DNA from: Mesorhizobium sp. M00.F.Ca.ET.216.01.1.1
Lineage (GTDB): Bacteria; Pseudomonadota; Alphaproteobacteria; Rhizobiales; Rhizobiaceae
NCBI RefSeq assembly: GCF_004010325.2
Contig: NZ_SADR02000009.1
Location: 124,001-188,000 of the forward strand
Reading direction: 5' to 3'
DNA: 64,000 nucleotides
This document shows positions 17,873-26,258 of the stretch, in pieces. The translations under genes and the position numbers were made by a program. Below the pieces are notes generated by a model. That model saw only the letters and a list, made by a program, of their open reading frames with translations. It was not told the origin of the DNA and did not search any database. Every line of letters starts with the position of its first letter. Position 1 is the stretch's first letter.

Positions 17873-18745
17873 ATGCCGCACGATCTAGACCGGGAGGCCC
17901 TTCAGGGTCTTGGACGTTTGTGCGTCGATGCAGCCGAAAACTGCATCGTGCCGGCGCCCGGTGCTGCCGGCATGGAGCGCATCGAGGCGCGGTTCCACGG
18001 CAATGCCTTCGATCTGCATCGCCACGATACCTATGCGATCGGGGTGACGCTGCATGGCGTGCAGAGCTTCCGCTACCGCGGCGCGACGCATCATAGCCTG
18101 CCTGGCCAGGTCATCGTGCTCCATCCCGACGAATTGCACGATGGCGGCGCGGGCACGGAAGAGGGCCTGCGTTACCGGATGCTCTATCTGGAGCCGTCGC
18201 TGATGCTGGACTGCCTCGGCGGCGCCTCACTACCTTTCGTCAGCGACGCCGTGGTGAGCGACCGGGTTTTCTGTGCGACGCTGCTTTCGGCGCTGGGACC
18301 GCTGGACCAGGAACTGGACGAGCTGTTTGTCGTCGATTTCATCACGCAACTGACACAAAGCCTGGCTCGGCATGCCGGCCGGCCGGCGAAGCCGGTGGCG
18401 AAAACGGCATGGCGCGCCGCCAGCCTGGCGCGCGACTATCTGGAGGAAAATTTCGCGCGGACCGTGCGTTCCAACGAGCTGGAAGCGATCACCGGACTCG
18501 ACCGGTATGCCTTGTCGCGGCATTTTCGCGCCACCTTCTCGACCAGCCCACACCGGTTTCTTTTGATGCGCCGGCTGCAACGGGCACGCCGCATGATCGA
18601 GGCCAACGAGCCGTTGGTGCAGATCGCCATTGCGGCCGGCTTCAGCGACCAGAGCCATTTTATCAGGCATTTCAAGAAGGCGTTCGGCGTCACGCCGGGA
18701 CGCTGGTCGACACTGACCCGCCGCCCGCCGGCAGCGGCCGCCTGA
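17873..18745 (+). CDS. AraC-family transcription regulator
   Basis: 290 residues. N-terminal cupin (AraC_binding) domain: FDLHRHDTYAIGVTLHGVQSF near residue 43, then VIVLHPDELHDG. C-terminal double helix-turn-helix: DYLEENFARTVRSNELEAI, LSRHFRATFSTSPHRFLLMR and IAIAAGFSDQSHFIRHFKK with the closing FGVTPGRW. A small ligand in the cupin probably controls DNA binding. ATG 17873 is used; GTG 17861 is 12 bases upstream in frame. Divergent from DUF2000 across a short gap that must hold both promoters. Convergent with the MarR gene, stops 9 bases apart. Confidence 0.92.
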   Translation: MPHDLDREALQGLGRLCVDAAENCIVPAPGAAGMERIEARFHGNAFDLHRHDTYAIGVTLHGVQSFRYRGATHHSLPGQVIVLHPDELHDGGAGTEEGLRYRMLYLEPSLMLDCLGGASLPFVSDAVVSDRVFCATLLSALGPLDQELDELFVVDFITQLTQSLARHAGRPAKPVAKTAWRAASLARDYLEENFARTVRSNELEAITGLDRYALSRHFRATFSTSPHRFLLMRRLQRARRMIEANEPLVQIAIAAGFSDQSHFIRHFKKAFGVTPGRWSTLTRRPPAAAA

Positions 18746-18754
18746 GGCCGCGTA

Positions 18755-19225
18755 TCATTCGTCGAGGTCGATATCGTCGTCGATGAGCACCAGCTCCTCG
18801 TTCGAAAGGTTCGCCTCGATGCGGGCAAGCAATTTGAACAACGTCTTCTGGTCCTTCTTGTCGAGGCCCTTCAGCGCCTGCTTCTCGGTCTTCTTCACCG
18901 ATTTCTCGATGGCGTGAATGATTTCGCGGCCGGTGTCGGTGAGAAAGATATGAGCCTGGCGGGCATCGTTCATCGAGGCGCGCTTCTCCAGGAAGCCCTG
19001 CGCCTGCAGCCGGTTTATGGTCTTGGTGATGGTCGGCGGGCGCACGCCGAGACGGCCGGCAAGAGTGCCGGGCGTCTGGCCGTCCTCGCGGTCGAGCGCC
19101 AGCATGATCTGGTCCTGGCCGGCATAGAAGCCGTGCGCCAAAAGCCGCGCCGCGAGTGCCGTGCGTGCCAGCCGCGCCGCCGAATGCAGCCGGCTCATTG
19201 TCGCAGTCTTGTCCGCCTTGGCCAT
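18755..19225 (-). CDS. MarR-family transcription regulator
   Basis: 156 residues. Winged helix MarR domain: QIMLALDREDGQTPGTLAGR, LGVRPPTITKTINRLQAQGF (recognition helix) and the wing KRASMNDARQAHIFLTDTGR. The C-terminus is a charged helix (KKTEKQALKGLDKKDQ) and an acidic end. The start at 19225 is decided by the ribosome site: GAGGGG lies 6 bases before it, while the upstream ATG 19231 directly touches GAGGGG and cannot use it. Target unknown; the neighbouring dioxygenase gene is on the same strand upstream. Confidence 0.9.
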   Translation of the reverse strand: MAKADKTATMSRLHSAARLARTALAARLLAHGFYAGQDQIMLALDREDGQTPGTLAGRLGVRPPTITKTINRLQAQGFLEKRASMNDARQAHIFLTDTGREIIHAIEKSVKKTEKQALKGLDKKDQKTLFKLLARIEANLSNEELVLIDDDIDLDE

Positions 19226-19430
19226 GGTCATCCCCTCTTCGGCCGAACCGGTGCGGCCAGCATAGGCGCAGCCGCCCGGTTGGCAATCGACGATCAAAAA
19301 GATTCCGGCGCCGTGAAACAGCTTTGCCGGCAAGCATTGCGCCCGCCGTGGTGAATGCCAGATGTTTATTTCAGTTAGATGACAAACGACTTTTGGCGCG
19401 GGAGGATTTTCCAGCCGGCATCAAACTGGC

Positions 19431-20156
19431 TCAGCCGGCCTTCACGGCGACGATCATCAAGGCCTGATAGGCATCCGCCATCTCACGCAGCGCCGCCTGA
19501 GAGCGTGGTCCGGCCTGTTGTGCGATGCCGTCTTGCGCGTTCGACGTGTCGCGTTTGCCGGAACGGTCGTTGTAGGGCGCGACCGTGGCGAAGATCTGAT
19601 CGCTGAGGCTGTCGGGGAAAAACAGCTGGCCGGTCATCACCGAATTGTCGTCAGGAAAGACCTTGAAGTGGATGTGGGTGGTGCGGCCGCGATACCAGCC
19701 GGGATAGATGGTGGCGAAGGAAACGATGCCGCTGTCGTCGCTCTTCTGCCAGCCGCGCAGAAAAGTCTGGCCGGAGGTGTCGACATCCTGGCCGTCGCCT
19801 TGTCCGGGATAGCCGGAATAATGCCCTTGCGCGTCGCAATGCCAGATATCGACGCGCGCGCCGGCAAGCGGACGACAGGCCGCGTCGACGATCTGCAGCC
19901 GCACATTGAGGGCGATGCCCTTCTTTCCCTCGGTGATGTCGACGCGTTCGAGCTTCGGGTCGAAGTAAAACGGCCCCTCGGTCACCTCCGGGGTGATGGC
20001 GCAGACGCCGGCGCCGGCGTCGAACAGGGCAAGCCCGGCGTACGGCGAGGATTGCGCGGCCATCGCTGCGGCCGGCAGGAAAACGCCGCCGCCGGCGGTG
20101 ACGGCGATGAGGCTCAACGCCTGACGCCTGTTCAAGGAGGATAGCTTGTCGGACAT
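19431..20156 (-). CDS. Exported intradiol ring-cleavage dioxygenase-like protein
   Basis: 241 residues. Intradiol dioxygenases cleave catechols or protocatechuate with a ferric iron held by two Tyr and two His. The iron ligands appear as Y in GHYSGYPG, Y in YPGWYRGRTTHIHFKV and the two His of that motif; VDIWHCDAQGHY is the typical strand. Unlike cytoplasmic PcaH/CatA it has an N-terminal twin-arginine-like signal (NRRQALSLIAVTAGGG, cleavage near AMA), so it acts in the periplasm, as in other exported intradiol dioxygenase-like proteins whose substrates are unknown. AGAGG lies 6 bases upstream. Read toward marR on the same strand with a 205-base gap. Confidence 0.85.
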   Translation of the reverse strand: MSDKLSSLNRRQALSLIAVTAGGGVFLPAAAMAAQSSPYAGLALFDAGAGVCAITPEVTEGPFYFDPKLERVDITEGKKGIALNVRLQIVDAACRPLAGARVDIWHCDAQGHYSGYPGQGDGQDVDTSGQTFLRGWQKSDDSGIVSFATIYPGWYRGRTTHIHFKVFPDDNSVMTGQLFFPDSLSDQIFATVAPYNDRSGKRDTSNAQDGIAQQAGPRSQAALREMADAYQALMIVAVKAG

Positions 20157-20334
20157 CTGGCGCCTCTTTAATGCGGTTCGAGCAGCCTCCCGCCTGCGTA
20201 TCTAGGCCGCAGCGTCCGCTCGTGCCAATGAAAGTTCGGTAATGTCGGCAGACCTTTTGGCCTATCGGTTTGCCGCGTGCAAAACGGCCGGGGGCATCCT
20301 ATATGGAGCCAACAATCCTTTACGAGGCCCCGAC

Positions 20335-21369
20335 ATGAGCGACGTACAGACGCAGATTCCCGTAACTGTTCTCACCGGCTATCTCGGCGCCGGCAAGACG
20401 ACGCTGCTGAACCGCATCCTTTCGGAAAACCATGGCAAGCGCTACGCCGTCATCGTCAACGAGTTCGGCGAGATCGGCATCGACAACGAATTGATCGTGG
20501 AATCCGATGAGGAAATCTACGAGATGAACAATGGCTGCGTCTGCTGCACTGTGCGTGGCGACCTGATCCGCGTTGTCGAAGGCCTGATGCGCCGGCCCGG
20601 CCGCTTCGACGCCATCGTCGTCGAGACGACCGGTCTCGCCGATCCGGTGCCGGTGGCACAGACCTTCTTCATGGATGACGACGTCCGCTCCAAGACCAGG
20701 CTCGATGCGGTGGTGGCGCTGGTCGACGCCAAGCATCTGCCGCTTCGGCTGACGGATTCCAGGGAGGCCGAGGACCAGATCGCCTTCGCCGATGTCGTCG
20801 TGCTCAACAAGACCGATCTGGTCACGCCGGAAGAGCTGAGCAAGGTCGAGGCGACGATCCGTGCCATCAACCCGGCGGCAAGGATCCATCGCACCACGCG
20901 CGCCGGCGTGGCGCTGGGCGAGGTGCTCGACCGTGGCGCCTTCGACCTCTCGCGGGCACTGGAGAACGATCCGCATTTCCTGGAGTCCCATGACGGCCAC
21001 GATCATCACCATCATGACCATGACGGGCATGACCACCACCATCACGCTCACGCCTCCGACATCCATGACGTAACGGTGCAATCGGTGTCGCTGCGCGGCG
21101 GCGAGCTGGACCCGAAAAAATTCTTCCCGTGGATCGAGAAGATCACCCAGATGGAAGGCCCGAACATCCTGCGGCTGAAGGGTATTCTCGCTTTCAAGGG
21201 CGATGATGAGCGCTACGTCATCCAGGGCGTCCACATGATCATCGAGGGCGACCACCAGCGCGCCTGGAAAGACGGCGAGAAGCACGAGAGCCGGCTGGTC
21301 TTCATCGGCCGCGAGCTTGATGCCGAGCGGCTGAGGAAGAGTTTTGAGGCCTGTCAGGCTGCCGCCTGA
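20335..21369 (+). CDS. COG0523/CobW-family GTPase, putative zinc metallochaperone
   Basis: 344 residues. G1/Walker A GYLGAGKTT (15-23), metal-binding CVCC (68-71), the switch ETTGLADP and base-specificity NKTD (about 161-164). A histidine-rich stretch near 220-245 (HDHHHHDHDGHDHHHH) is typical of members handling zinc or cobalt. C-terminal CobW_C domain follows. The family moves metal into target proteins at the cost of GTP, often under zinc starvation. Start at 20335 has GAGG 8 bases upstream; an in-frame ATG at 20242 is less likely. The WD40 gene follows after a repeat element; this pair recurs in Rhizobiales as far as I recall. No Zur box was recognised. Confidence 0.92.
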   Translation: MSDVQTQIPVTVLTGYLGAGKTTLLNRILSENHGKRYAVIVNEFGEIGIDNELIVESDEEIYEMNNGCVCCTVRGDLIRVVEGLMRRPGRFDAIVVETTGLADPVPVAQTFFMDDDVRSKTRLDAVVALVDAKHLPLRLTDSREAEDQIAFADVVVLNKTDLVTPEELSKVEATIRAINPAARIHRTTRAGVALGEVLDRGAFDLSRALENDPHFLESHDGHDHHHHDHDGHDHHHHAHASDIHDVTVQSVSLRGGELDPKKFFPWIEKITQMEGPNILRLKGILAFKGDDERYVIQGVHMIIEGDHQRAWKDGEKHESRLVFIGRELDAERLRKSFEACQAAA

Positions 21370-21396
21370 TTTCCAGACCAAATTTGTAGCGTTAGC

Positions 21397-21512
21397 GCTG
21401 CCCCTCATCGGCCTACCGACACCTTCCCCCTATAGTGACAGGGAGAAGAGGGCCGCAATGCTGGCAACCCCCTCCCCGTCCTTGCGGCGAGAGGGTAAGG
21501 GTGAAGGGCAGC
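21397..21512. repeat. Dispersed GC-rich repeat element with inverted ends
   Basis: About 116 bases with near-inverted ends GCTGCCCCTCA and GGTGAAGGGCAGC and an internal hairpin CTTCCCCCT/AGGGAGAAG. It fills most of the gap between the GTPase and WD40 genes. The form (CCTCATCGGCC, TATAGTGACAGGGAGAAG) matches a common rhizobial intergenic repeat from memory. Confidence 0.65.
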
Positions 21513-21538
21513 AGAAATCTTGAATGGAATAGCCGCTC

Positions 21539-22513
21539 ATGCCAACCGTCGCCCCGCTTGATCTCGAAGGCCATTGCGTCGCCGCCGTTTTTCTTGGCGA
21601 CGTGCCGCATTTTGCGCTGGCCGACGGCGCGATCCACCGGCTCGACCACGGCCACAAGACGGTGCAGGCCAATGACGGGCTGCTCGCCGCCTTCCACGAT
21701 GTTGCCAACGACCGGCTGATCACCGGCGGCGAGGACGGCAAGGTGTTTGCCGTCACCGCTGGCGGCAACGCCACAGAACTGGCAACCGCGGGCAAAAAGT
21801 GGATCACCAGCGTCGCCGCCGGGCCGCAAGGCGCCGTCGCCTATGCCTCGGGCAAGACCGCCTTCGTGCGCTTTGCCGACGGCAAGATCAGGGAATTCGC
21901 GCATCCGCGTTCGGTCGAGGGGCTGGCGTTCTCGCCCAAGGGCATGCGCTTCGGCGTCGCCCGCTACAATGGCGCGACGCTGCATTTCCCGGCAGCCGAA
22001 GGCAAGCCGGTCGAGCTCGAATGGGCCGGCGCCCACACCGGCATCACCTTCTCGCCGGACGGCGCTTTCCTGGTCACCACCATGCAGGAAAACGCGCTGC
22101 ATGGCTGGAAGCTCGCCGACGGCAAGCACATGCGCATGAGCGGTTATCCCGGCAAGGTCAAAAGCCTGTCGTGGGCGCCTAAGGGAAAATGGCTGGCAAG
22201 TTCCGGCGCGCCGGCGGCGATCGTCTGGCCGTTTTCGGGCAAGGACGGGCCGATGGGCAAGGCGCCGCTGGAACTCGGCACGCGCGGCAATGCTATGGTG
22301 ACCGTGGTCGCCTGCCATCCGAGCCAGGATGTCGTTGCCGTCGGCTATGACGACGGCATGGTGATGGCGGTGCGTTTCGCCGACGCCAAGGAGGTGCTTT
22401 TGCGCCGGCCGGGCAAGGGCGCTATCACCTCGATGATGTGGGACAGGCAGGAGCGCCGCGTTGCCTTCGGTAGTGCTGTCGGCGATTGCGGTGTCATCGA
22501 TATCTCGGCGTGA
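21539..22513 (+). CDS. WD40-repeat protein linked to COG0523 GTPase
   Basis: 324 residues, no signal peptide or membrane segment. Repeated blades of about 40 residues are recognisable by ITGGEDGKVFAV, VAYASGKTAFVRFADGK, ITFSPDGAFLVTT, LSWAPKGKWLASS and VAVGYDDGMVMAVRF, compatible with a seven-bladed propeller. Such proteins serve as scaffolds. Lying directly downstream of the metallochaperone GTPase on the same strand, it may assist metal transfer or bind the GTPase (inference). A dispersed repeat of 116 bases separates the two genes, which may lower read-through. Confidence 0.85.
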   Translation: MPTVAPLDLEGHCVAAVFLGDVPHFALADGAIHRLDHGHKTVQANDGLLAAFHDVANDRLITGGEDGKVFAVTAGGNATELATAGKKWITSVAAGPQGAVAYASGKTAFVRFADGKIREFAHPRSVEGLAFSPKGMRFGVARYNGATLHFPAAEGKPVELEWAGAHTGITFSPDGAFLVTTMQENALHGWKLADGKHMRMSGYPGKVKSLSWAPKGKWLASSGAPAAIVWPFSGKDGPMGKAPLELGTRGNAMVTVVACHPSQDVVAVGYDDGMVMAVRFADAKEVLLRRPGKGAITSMMWDRQERRVAFGSAVGDCGVIDISA

Positions 22514-22523
22514 CCTAGGCTTT

Positions 22524-22667
22524 TTACTCGGCTCCGCACGACACTTTGCCGGTCAATTCAACCGGCTTGCCGTCCTTATTGGCGTCGGCCGCGGCATCAT
22601 AGATGGCAAGTGAATAGCGCCAGTTATAAAGCCCTTGCGGCCAATTGCGGTTCTGGATGCCGATTGG
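22524..22667 (-). pseudogene. C-terminal remnant of an unidentified gene
   Basis: A 47-codon frame between two stops reads GIQNRNWPQGLYNWRYSLA, IYDAAADANKDGKPVEL and TGKVSCGAE then TAA. Codon choice (many G/C third positions) and a plausible protein C-terminus suggest a real coding relic, but no ATG, GTG or TTG lies in frame. I do not recognise the family. Confidence 0.4.
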
Positions 22668-22693
22668 CTAAAGTGGCTGACGAGAGGCCCTTG

Positions 22694-24076
22694 ATGAACA
22701 TCTTCGACAATTCAAAACCTTCGATCGGAGGGGTCAGCCCCGCCCGTATCGCCGAGGTGCGCGAGGCTGAAGCTGCGATTTTCCGCAAGGCGCGGCCAAA
22801 ATCGGCGGCGAAGATCGGCAATGGCCTGCCCGGTTTCTTCGGCGGCGTGCCGATGCATTGGATGAACGACTGGCCGACGCCGTTCCCGATCCTCGTCGAC
22901 AGCGCCAAAGGCGCTACCATCACCGATATCGACGGCAACCGGCTTGACGATTTCTGCCTCGGCGACACCGGCTCGATGTTCGGCCATTCGCCGCCGCCGG
23001 TCGCCCGCGCCATCCGCAGGCAGGCCGGGCGCGGCTTGACCTACATGCTGCCTTCCGAAGATGCGCTCGCCATCGGCCCGTTGCTGCAGCAGCATTTCGG
23101 CCTGCCCTTCTGGCAGATCGCGACGACGGCGACCGATGCCAACCGCTTTGCGCTGCGTGTTGCCCGCGCGGTGACAACCAGGGAAAAAATCCTGGTCTTC
23201 AACGGCTGCTATCACGGCTCGGTCGACGAGACGATGGTGCGGCTGGTCGGCGGCAGGCCGTTCAACCGGCCGGGCCTGGCCGGCGAATTCCGCGACCTGA
23301 CGCGGGCGACTGACATCATCGAGTTCAACGATCTGCCAGCGCTGGAGGTGGCACTGCGCGACAAGGATATCGCCTGTGTCATCACCGAGCCGGTGCTGAC
23401 CAACTGCTGTATGGTGCTACCCGAGCCCGGCTTCCACGAGGCACTGCGCAAGCTGACGTGCGCGGCCGGCACGCTGCTGCTGATCGACGAGACGCACACG
23501 ATCTCGACCGGCCCCGGCGGCTTTACCAGGAAATACGGGCTGCAGCCGGACCTGTTCGTGCTCGGCAAGCCGATCGCTGGTGGCGTGCCGGCAAGTATCT
23601 GGGGCATGAGCGAAGACGTCGCCTCGCGCTATGCCGCCTATTTCAGGACCAAGGAGCCGGGTTATTCCGGCATGGGAACGACGCTGTCGGCCAATCCGTT
23701 GCAATTCGCAGCGATGCGCGCCACGCTGGAAGAGGTGATGACCGACAAGAATTACGCTCATATGGACCATCTGGCACGGCGGCTCGACGCCGGGTTGACA
23801 GCCGTCATCGACCGCTGCCGCCTGCCCTGGCATGTCAGCCGTGTCGGCGCCCGCGTCGAGTTCATCTGCGCGCCCGACCCACTGAGGAACGGCGGCGAGG
23901 CGGAAGCTGCGCACGCGCCGGAGCTCGAAGCGGCGATCCATGTCGCGCTGGTTAATCACGGCGTGCTGATCGCGCCCTTCCATAACATGATGCTGATTTC
24001 GCCGGCGACCACCGCCCTCCAGGTGAACCGGCTGATCACCGCTTTCGGCGCGGTTGCAGCAAGGCTTGCGGCATGA
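22694..24076 (+). CDS. PLP-dependent class III aminotransferase
   Basis: 460 residues. Class III motif: LLLIDETHTISTGPGG (Asp binding the pyridine nitrogen) followed by LFVLGKPIAGGVPASIWGMS with the PLP lysine; GCYHGSVDETM is the phosphate-side loop. These enzymes move amino groups from omega-amino acids, GABA or amines, or shift them as in glutamate-1-semialdehyde mutase. Start at 22694 is supported by GAGAGG 8 bases upstream; longer frames begin in the gene remnant. The stop overlaps the next start by 4 bases (ATGA), so the product works with the glutamine-synthetase-like ligase, probably in amine or polyamine breakdown (inference). Confidence 0.9.
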   Translation: MNIFDNSKPSIGGVSPARIAEVREAEAAIFRKARPKSAAKIGNGLPGFFGGVPMHWMNDWPTPFPILVDSAKGATITDIDGNRLDDFCLGDTGSMFGHSPPPVARAIRRQAGRGLTYMLPSEDALAIGPLLQQHFGLPFWQIATTATDANRFALRVARAVTTREKILVFNGCYHGSVDETMVRLVGGRPFNRPGLAGEFRDLTRATDIIEFNDLPALEVALRDKDIACVITEPVLTNCCMVLPEPGFHEALRKLTCAAGTLLLIDETHTISTGPGGFTRKYGLQPDLFVLGKPIAGGVPASIWGMSEDVASRYAAYFRTKEPGYSGMGTTLSANPLQFAAMRATLEEVMTDKNYAHMDHLARRLDAGLTAVIDRCRLPWHVSRVGARVEFICAPDPLRNGGEAEAAHAPELEAAIHVALVNHGVLIAPFHNMMLISPATTALQVNRLITAFGAVAARLAA

Positions 24077-25494
24077 GACAAGCGCCAAAGCAAACCTTGA
24101 GTGCCATCATGACCTCACCTTCGGGCTCGACGCCCGCCGAGGCGCAAGGCTTTCTCGACGCCCATCCCGAAATCGAGGCCTTCGACATCGTCCTGACCGA
24201 CGCCAATGGCGTCGGGCGCGGCAAGATCGTGCGCCGGCATGAGTTGAAGAGCATCTATGAGAATGGCCGGCACATGCCGATCTCGATCCTCGGCCTAGAC
24301 ATCACCGGCGAGGATGTTCACGAGACCGGGCTGATCTGGACGACAGGCGATGGCGACCTGCGGGCATGGCCGATCCCCGGCACGCTGGTGCCGTTGTTCG
24401 GCACGCAGCCGGCGCGCGGCCAGGTGCTGATGACGATGTACCATCTCGACGGCCAGCCGATGTCCTCCGATCCGCGGCTGGCGCTTGCAAGGCAGGTGGA
24501 CATACTGACGGCCAAGGGCCTGCATCCGGCCGGCGCCTTCGAGCTCGAATTCTTCCTGCTCGCCAACGAGCGCGATGCCGACGGCAAGGTGCGGCCGGCG
24601 CACGCTGTGCTTGATGGCCGCCGTTCTGCCAAGACCGAGGTCTATTCCGTCGACCATTTGCACGGCATGGAACCGCTGTTTTCCGACATCTATGCCGCGG
24701 CCAGGACGCAAGGCATTCCGGCCGAGACGGTCATTTCGGAATATGCGCCCGGCCAGTACGAGCTGACGCTGAACTACCGCAAGGATGTGATGCGGGCGGC
24801 CGACGACCTCGTCATGCTGAAGCGGCTGGTGCGGGCGCAGGCGCGCCGCCATGGCGTCACCGCTTGCTTCATGGCCAAGCCGATCGAGCAATATGCCGGC
24901 TCCGGCATGCATTTCCACGTTTCGCTGCTCGACGATGCCGGCAGGAACGTGTTCACGGAGGCTGGCGGCGAGACCTGGTCCTTGCCGCTGCTGCGCGGCC
25001 TCGGCGGCCTCATCCAGACCATGGCGGAATCGATGCTGGTGTTCGCGCCGCATGCGAACTCATGGCGGCGCTTTGTCTCGCAGTCCTACGCTCCGGTGGC
25101 GCCGACCTGGGGCGTCAACAACCGTTCGGTGGCTCTGCGCGTGCCGGCGGGTGATGCGAAAAACCGCCGCATCGAGCACCGCCCTTCCGGCGTCGATGCC
25201 AACCCCTATCTGGTGGCGGCAACGGTGTTGGCCGGCATCGTCAAGGGCCTCGACGAAGGCCTCGATCCCGGCCCCGAAACCACCGGCAATGGCTATGAAT
25301 CGGCAGTCACGCGCACCACCATGCCGGTGGATTGGCGCGCCGCCATCGAGGCGGCGAGGGCGTCGACCTTCCTCAAAGGGGCGTTGGGCGAAGACCTGCA
25401 CCGGACCTTCGTGGCGATCAAGCAATCAGAATATCTGCGCGTGGCGCGCACGGTCAGCGAGCTGGACTATCACCTCTATCTGCATGAGGTGTAG
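24073..25494 (+). CDS. Glutamine synthetase family ligase (GlnA-like, gamma-glutamylamine synthetase type)
   Basis: 473 residues. GS catalytic core: beta-grasp start near residue 38 (FDIVLTDANGVGRGKIV), metal-site GAFELEFFLL, EYAPGQYELTLNY, GSGMHFHVSLLDD, substrate Arg in NRSVALRVPAG and IEHRPSGVDANPYL. Lacking the full GlnA adenylylation loop and ending LDYHLYLHEV, it fits the PuuA/GlnT-like branch which joins glutamate to amines rather than ammonia. Translationally coupled (4-base overlap) to the aminotransferase. The combination suggests a gamma-glutamyl or related amine catabolic route; which amine cannot be told. Confidence 0.88.
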   Translation: MRQAPKQTLSAIMTSPSGSTPAEAQGFLDAHPEIEAFDIVLTDANGVGRGKIVRRHELKSIYENGRHMPISILGLDITGEDVHETGLIWTTGDGDLRAWPIPGTLVPLFGTQPARGQVLMTMYHLDGQPMSSDPRLALARQVDILTAKGLHPAGAFELEFFLLANERDADGKVRPAHAVLDGRRSAKTEVYSVDHLHGMEPLFSDIYAAARTQGIPAETVISEYAPGQYELTLNYRKDVMRAADDLVMLKRLVRAQARRHGVTACFMAKPIEQYAGSGMHFHVSLLDDAGRNVFTEAGGETWSLPLLRGLGGLIQTMAESMLVFAPHANSWRRFVSQSYAPVAPTWGVNNRSVALRVPAGDAKNRRIEHRPSGVDANPYLVAATVLAGIVKGLDEGLDPGPETTGNGYESAVTRTTMPVDWRAAIEAARASTFLKGALGEDLHRTFVAIKQSEYLRVARTVSELDYHLYLHEV

Positions 25495-25575
25495 GGCGCG
25501 TCTGCGTCGAACCAACTTCGGCGGAACCTTTCTGTGGGTTCGCTCATTCCGCATCTGGTCACAGGAGCGGACAGG

Positions 25576-26256
25576 ATGCCGACAAATCCCGCGCCACATC
25601 ACGACAAGGTGCAGGCAAGAGGCTGGCCGAAGCGTGGGCCGCCTGAGGCGGCGGAGGTCGACGGCGCAACCACGATTGCCGAACTGAGCGAGGTGGCGAA
25701 AACCTGCCGCCGCTGCCCGCTATGGCGCAACGCGACGCAGACGGTGTTCGGCGAAGGGCCGGAGAATGCCAAGGTGATTTTCGTCGGCGAACAGCCTGGC
25801 GATCAGGAGGATCTGGTCGGCAAACCTTTCGTCGGTCCGGCGGGCAGGGTCTTCGATGCAATCCTGGACGACGCCGGCGTCGATCGGCTGAAAGTCTACG
25901 TCACCAATGCGGTCAAGCATTTCAAGTTCGAGCCGCGCGGCAAGCGGCGCATCCACTCCAAGCCGAATGCCGGCGAGGTGCAGGCCTGCCGCTGGTGGCT
26001 CGACAAAGAGCTCGATCTGATCAAGCCCAATCTGGCGGTGGCGCTCGGCGCAACAGCGGCGCAGTCGCTGCTCGGCAAGGCTGTGCCAATCATGAAGATG
26101 CGCGGCAAGGTCGTGGAACGTGCCGACGGCCTGCGCGTGTTCATCACCATCCACCCGTCCCTGCTGCTGCGCATACAGGAAGCGGAGGACAAGCAAGCCG
26201 AACGCGAGCGGTTCTTGCAGGACATGAGGGCGGTGAAGACGCTGATGGCCGCTTAA
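25576..26256 (+). CDS. udgX: UdgX-type uracil-DNA glycosylase
   Basis: 226 residues. Removes uracil from DNA. Motif 1 GEQPGDQED (71-79) and the insert KRRIH (123-127) within NAVKHFKFEPRGKRRIHSKP are the signature of UdgX, known from Mycobacterium smegmatis to form a covalent bond between this His (here H127) and the abasic site. The second active-site motif is HPSLLLR near 193. Cysteines C44, C47 and C138 suggest an iron-sulfur cluster; a fourth cysteine is not obvious. AGGAG 8 bases before ATG 25576 decides the start over the longer frame. Ordinary family-4 enzymes lack the KRRIH loop. Convergent with the glycerate kinase gene, 2 bases apart. Confidence 0.92.
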   Translation: MPTNPAPHHDKVQARGWPKRGPPEAAEVDGATTIAELSEVAKTCRRCPLWRNATQTVFGEGPENAKVIFVGEQPGDQEDLVGKPFVGPAGRVFDAILDDAGVDRLKVYVTNAVKHFKFEPRGKRRIHSKPNAGEVQACRWWLDKELDLIKPNLAVALGATAAQSLLGKAVPIMKMRGKVVERADGLRVFITIHPSLLLRIQEAEDKQAERERFLQDMRAVKTLMAA

Positions 26257-26258
26257 GC

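Noticed and set aside
20985..21063. CAC/CAT-rich stretch that looks like a simple-sequence repeat
   Set aside because: It encodes the His-rich metal-binding loop of the COG0523 GTPase.
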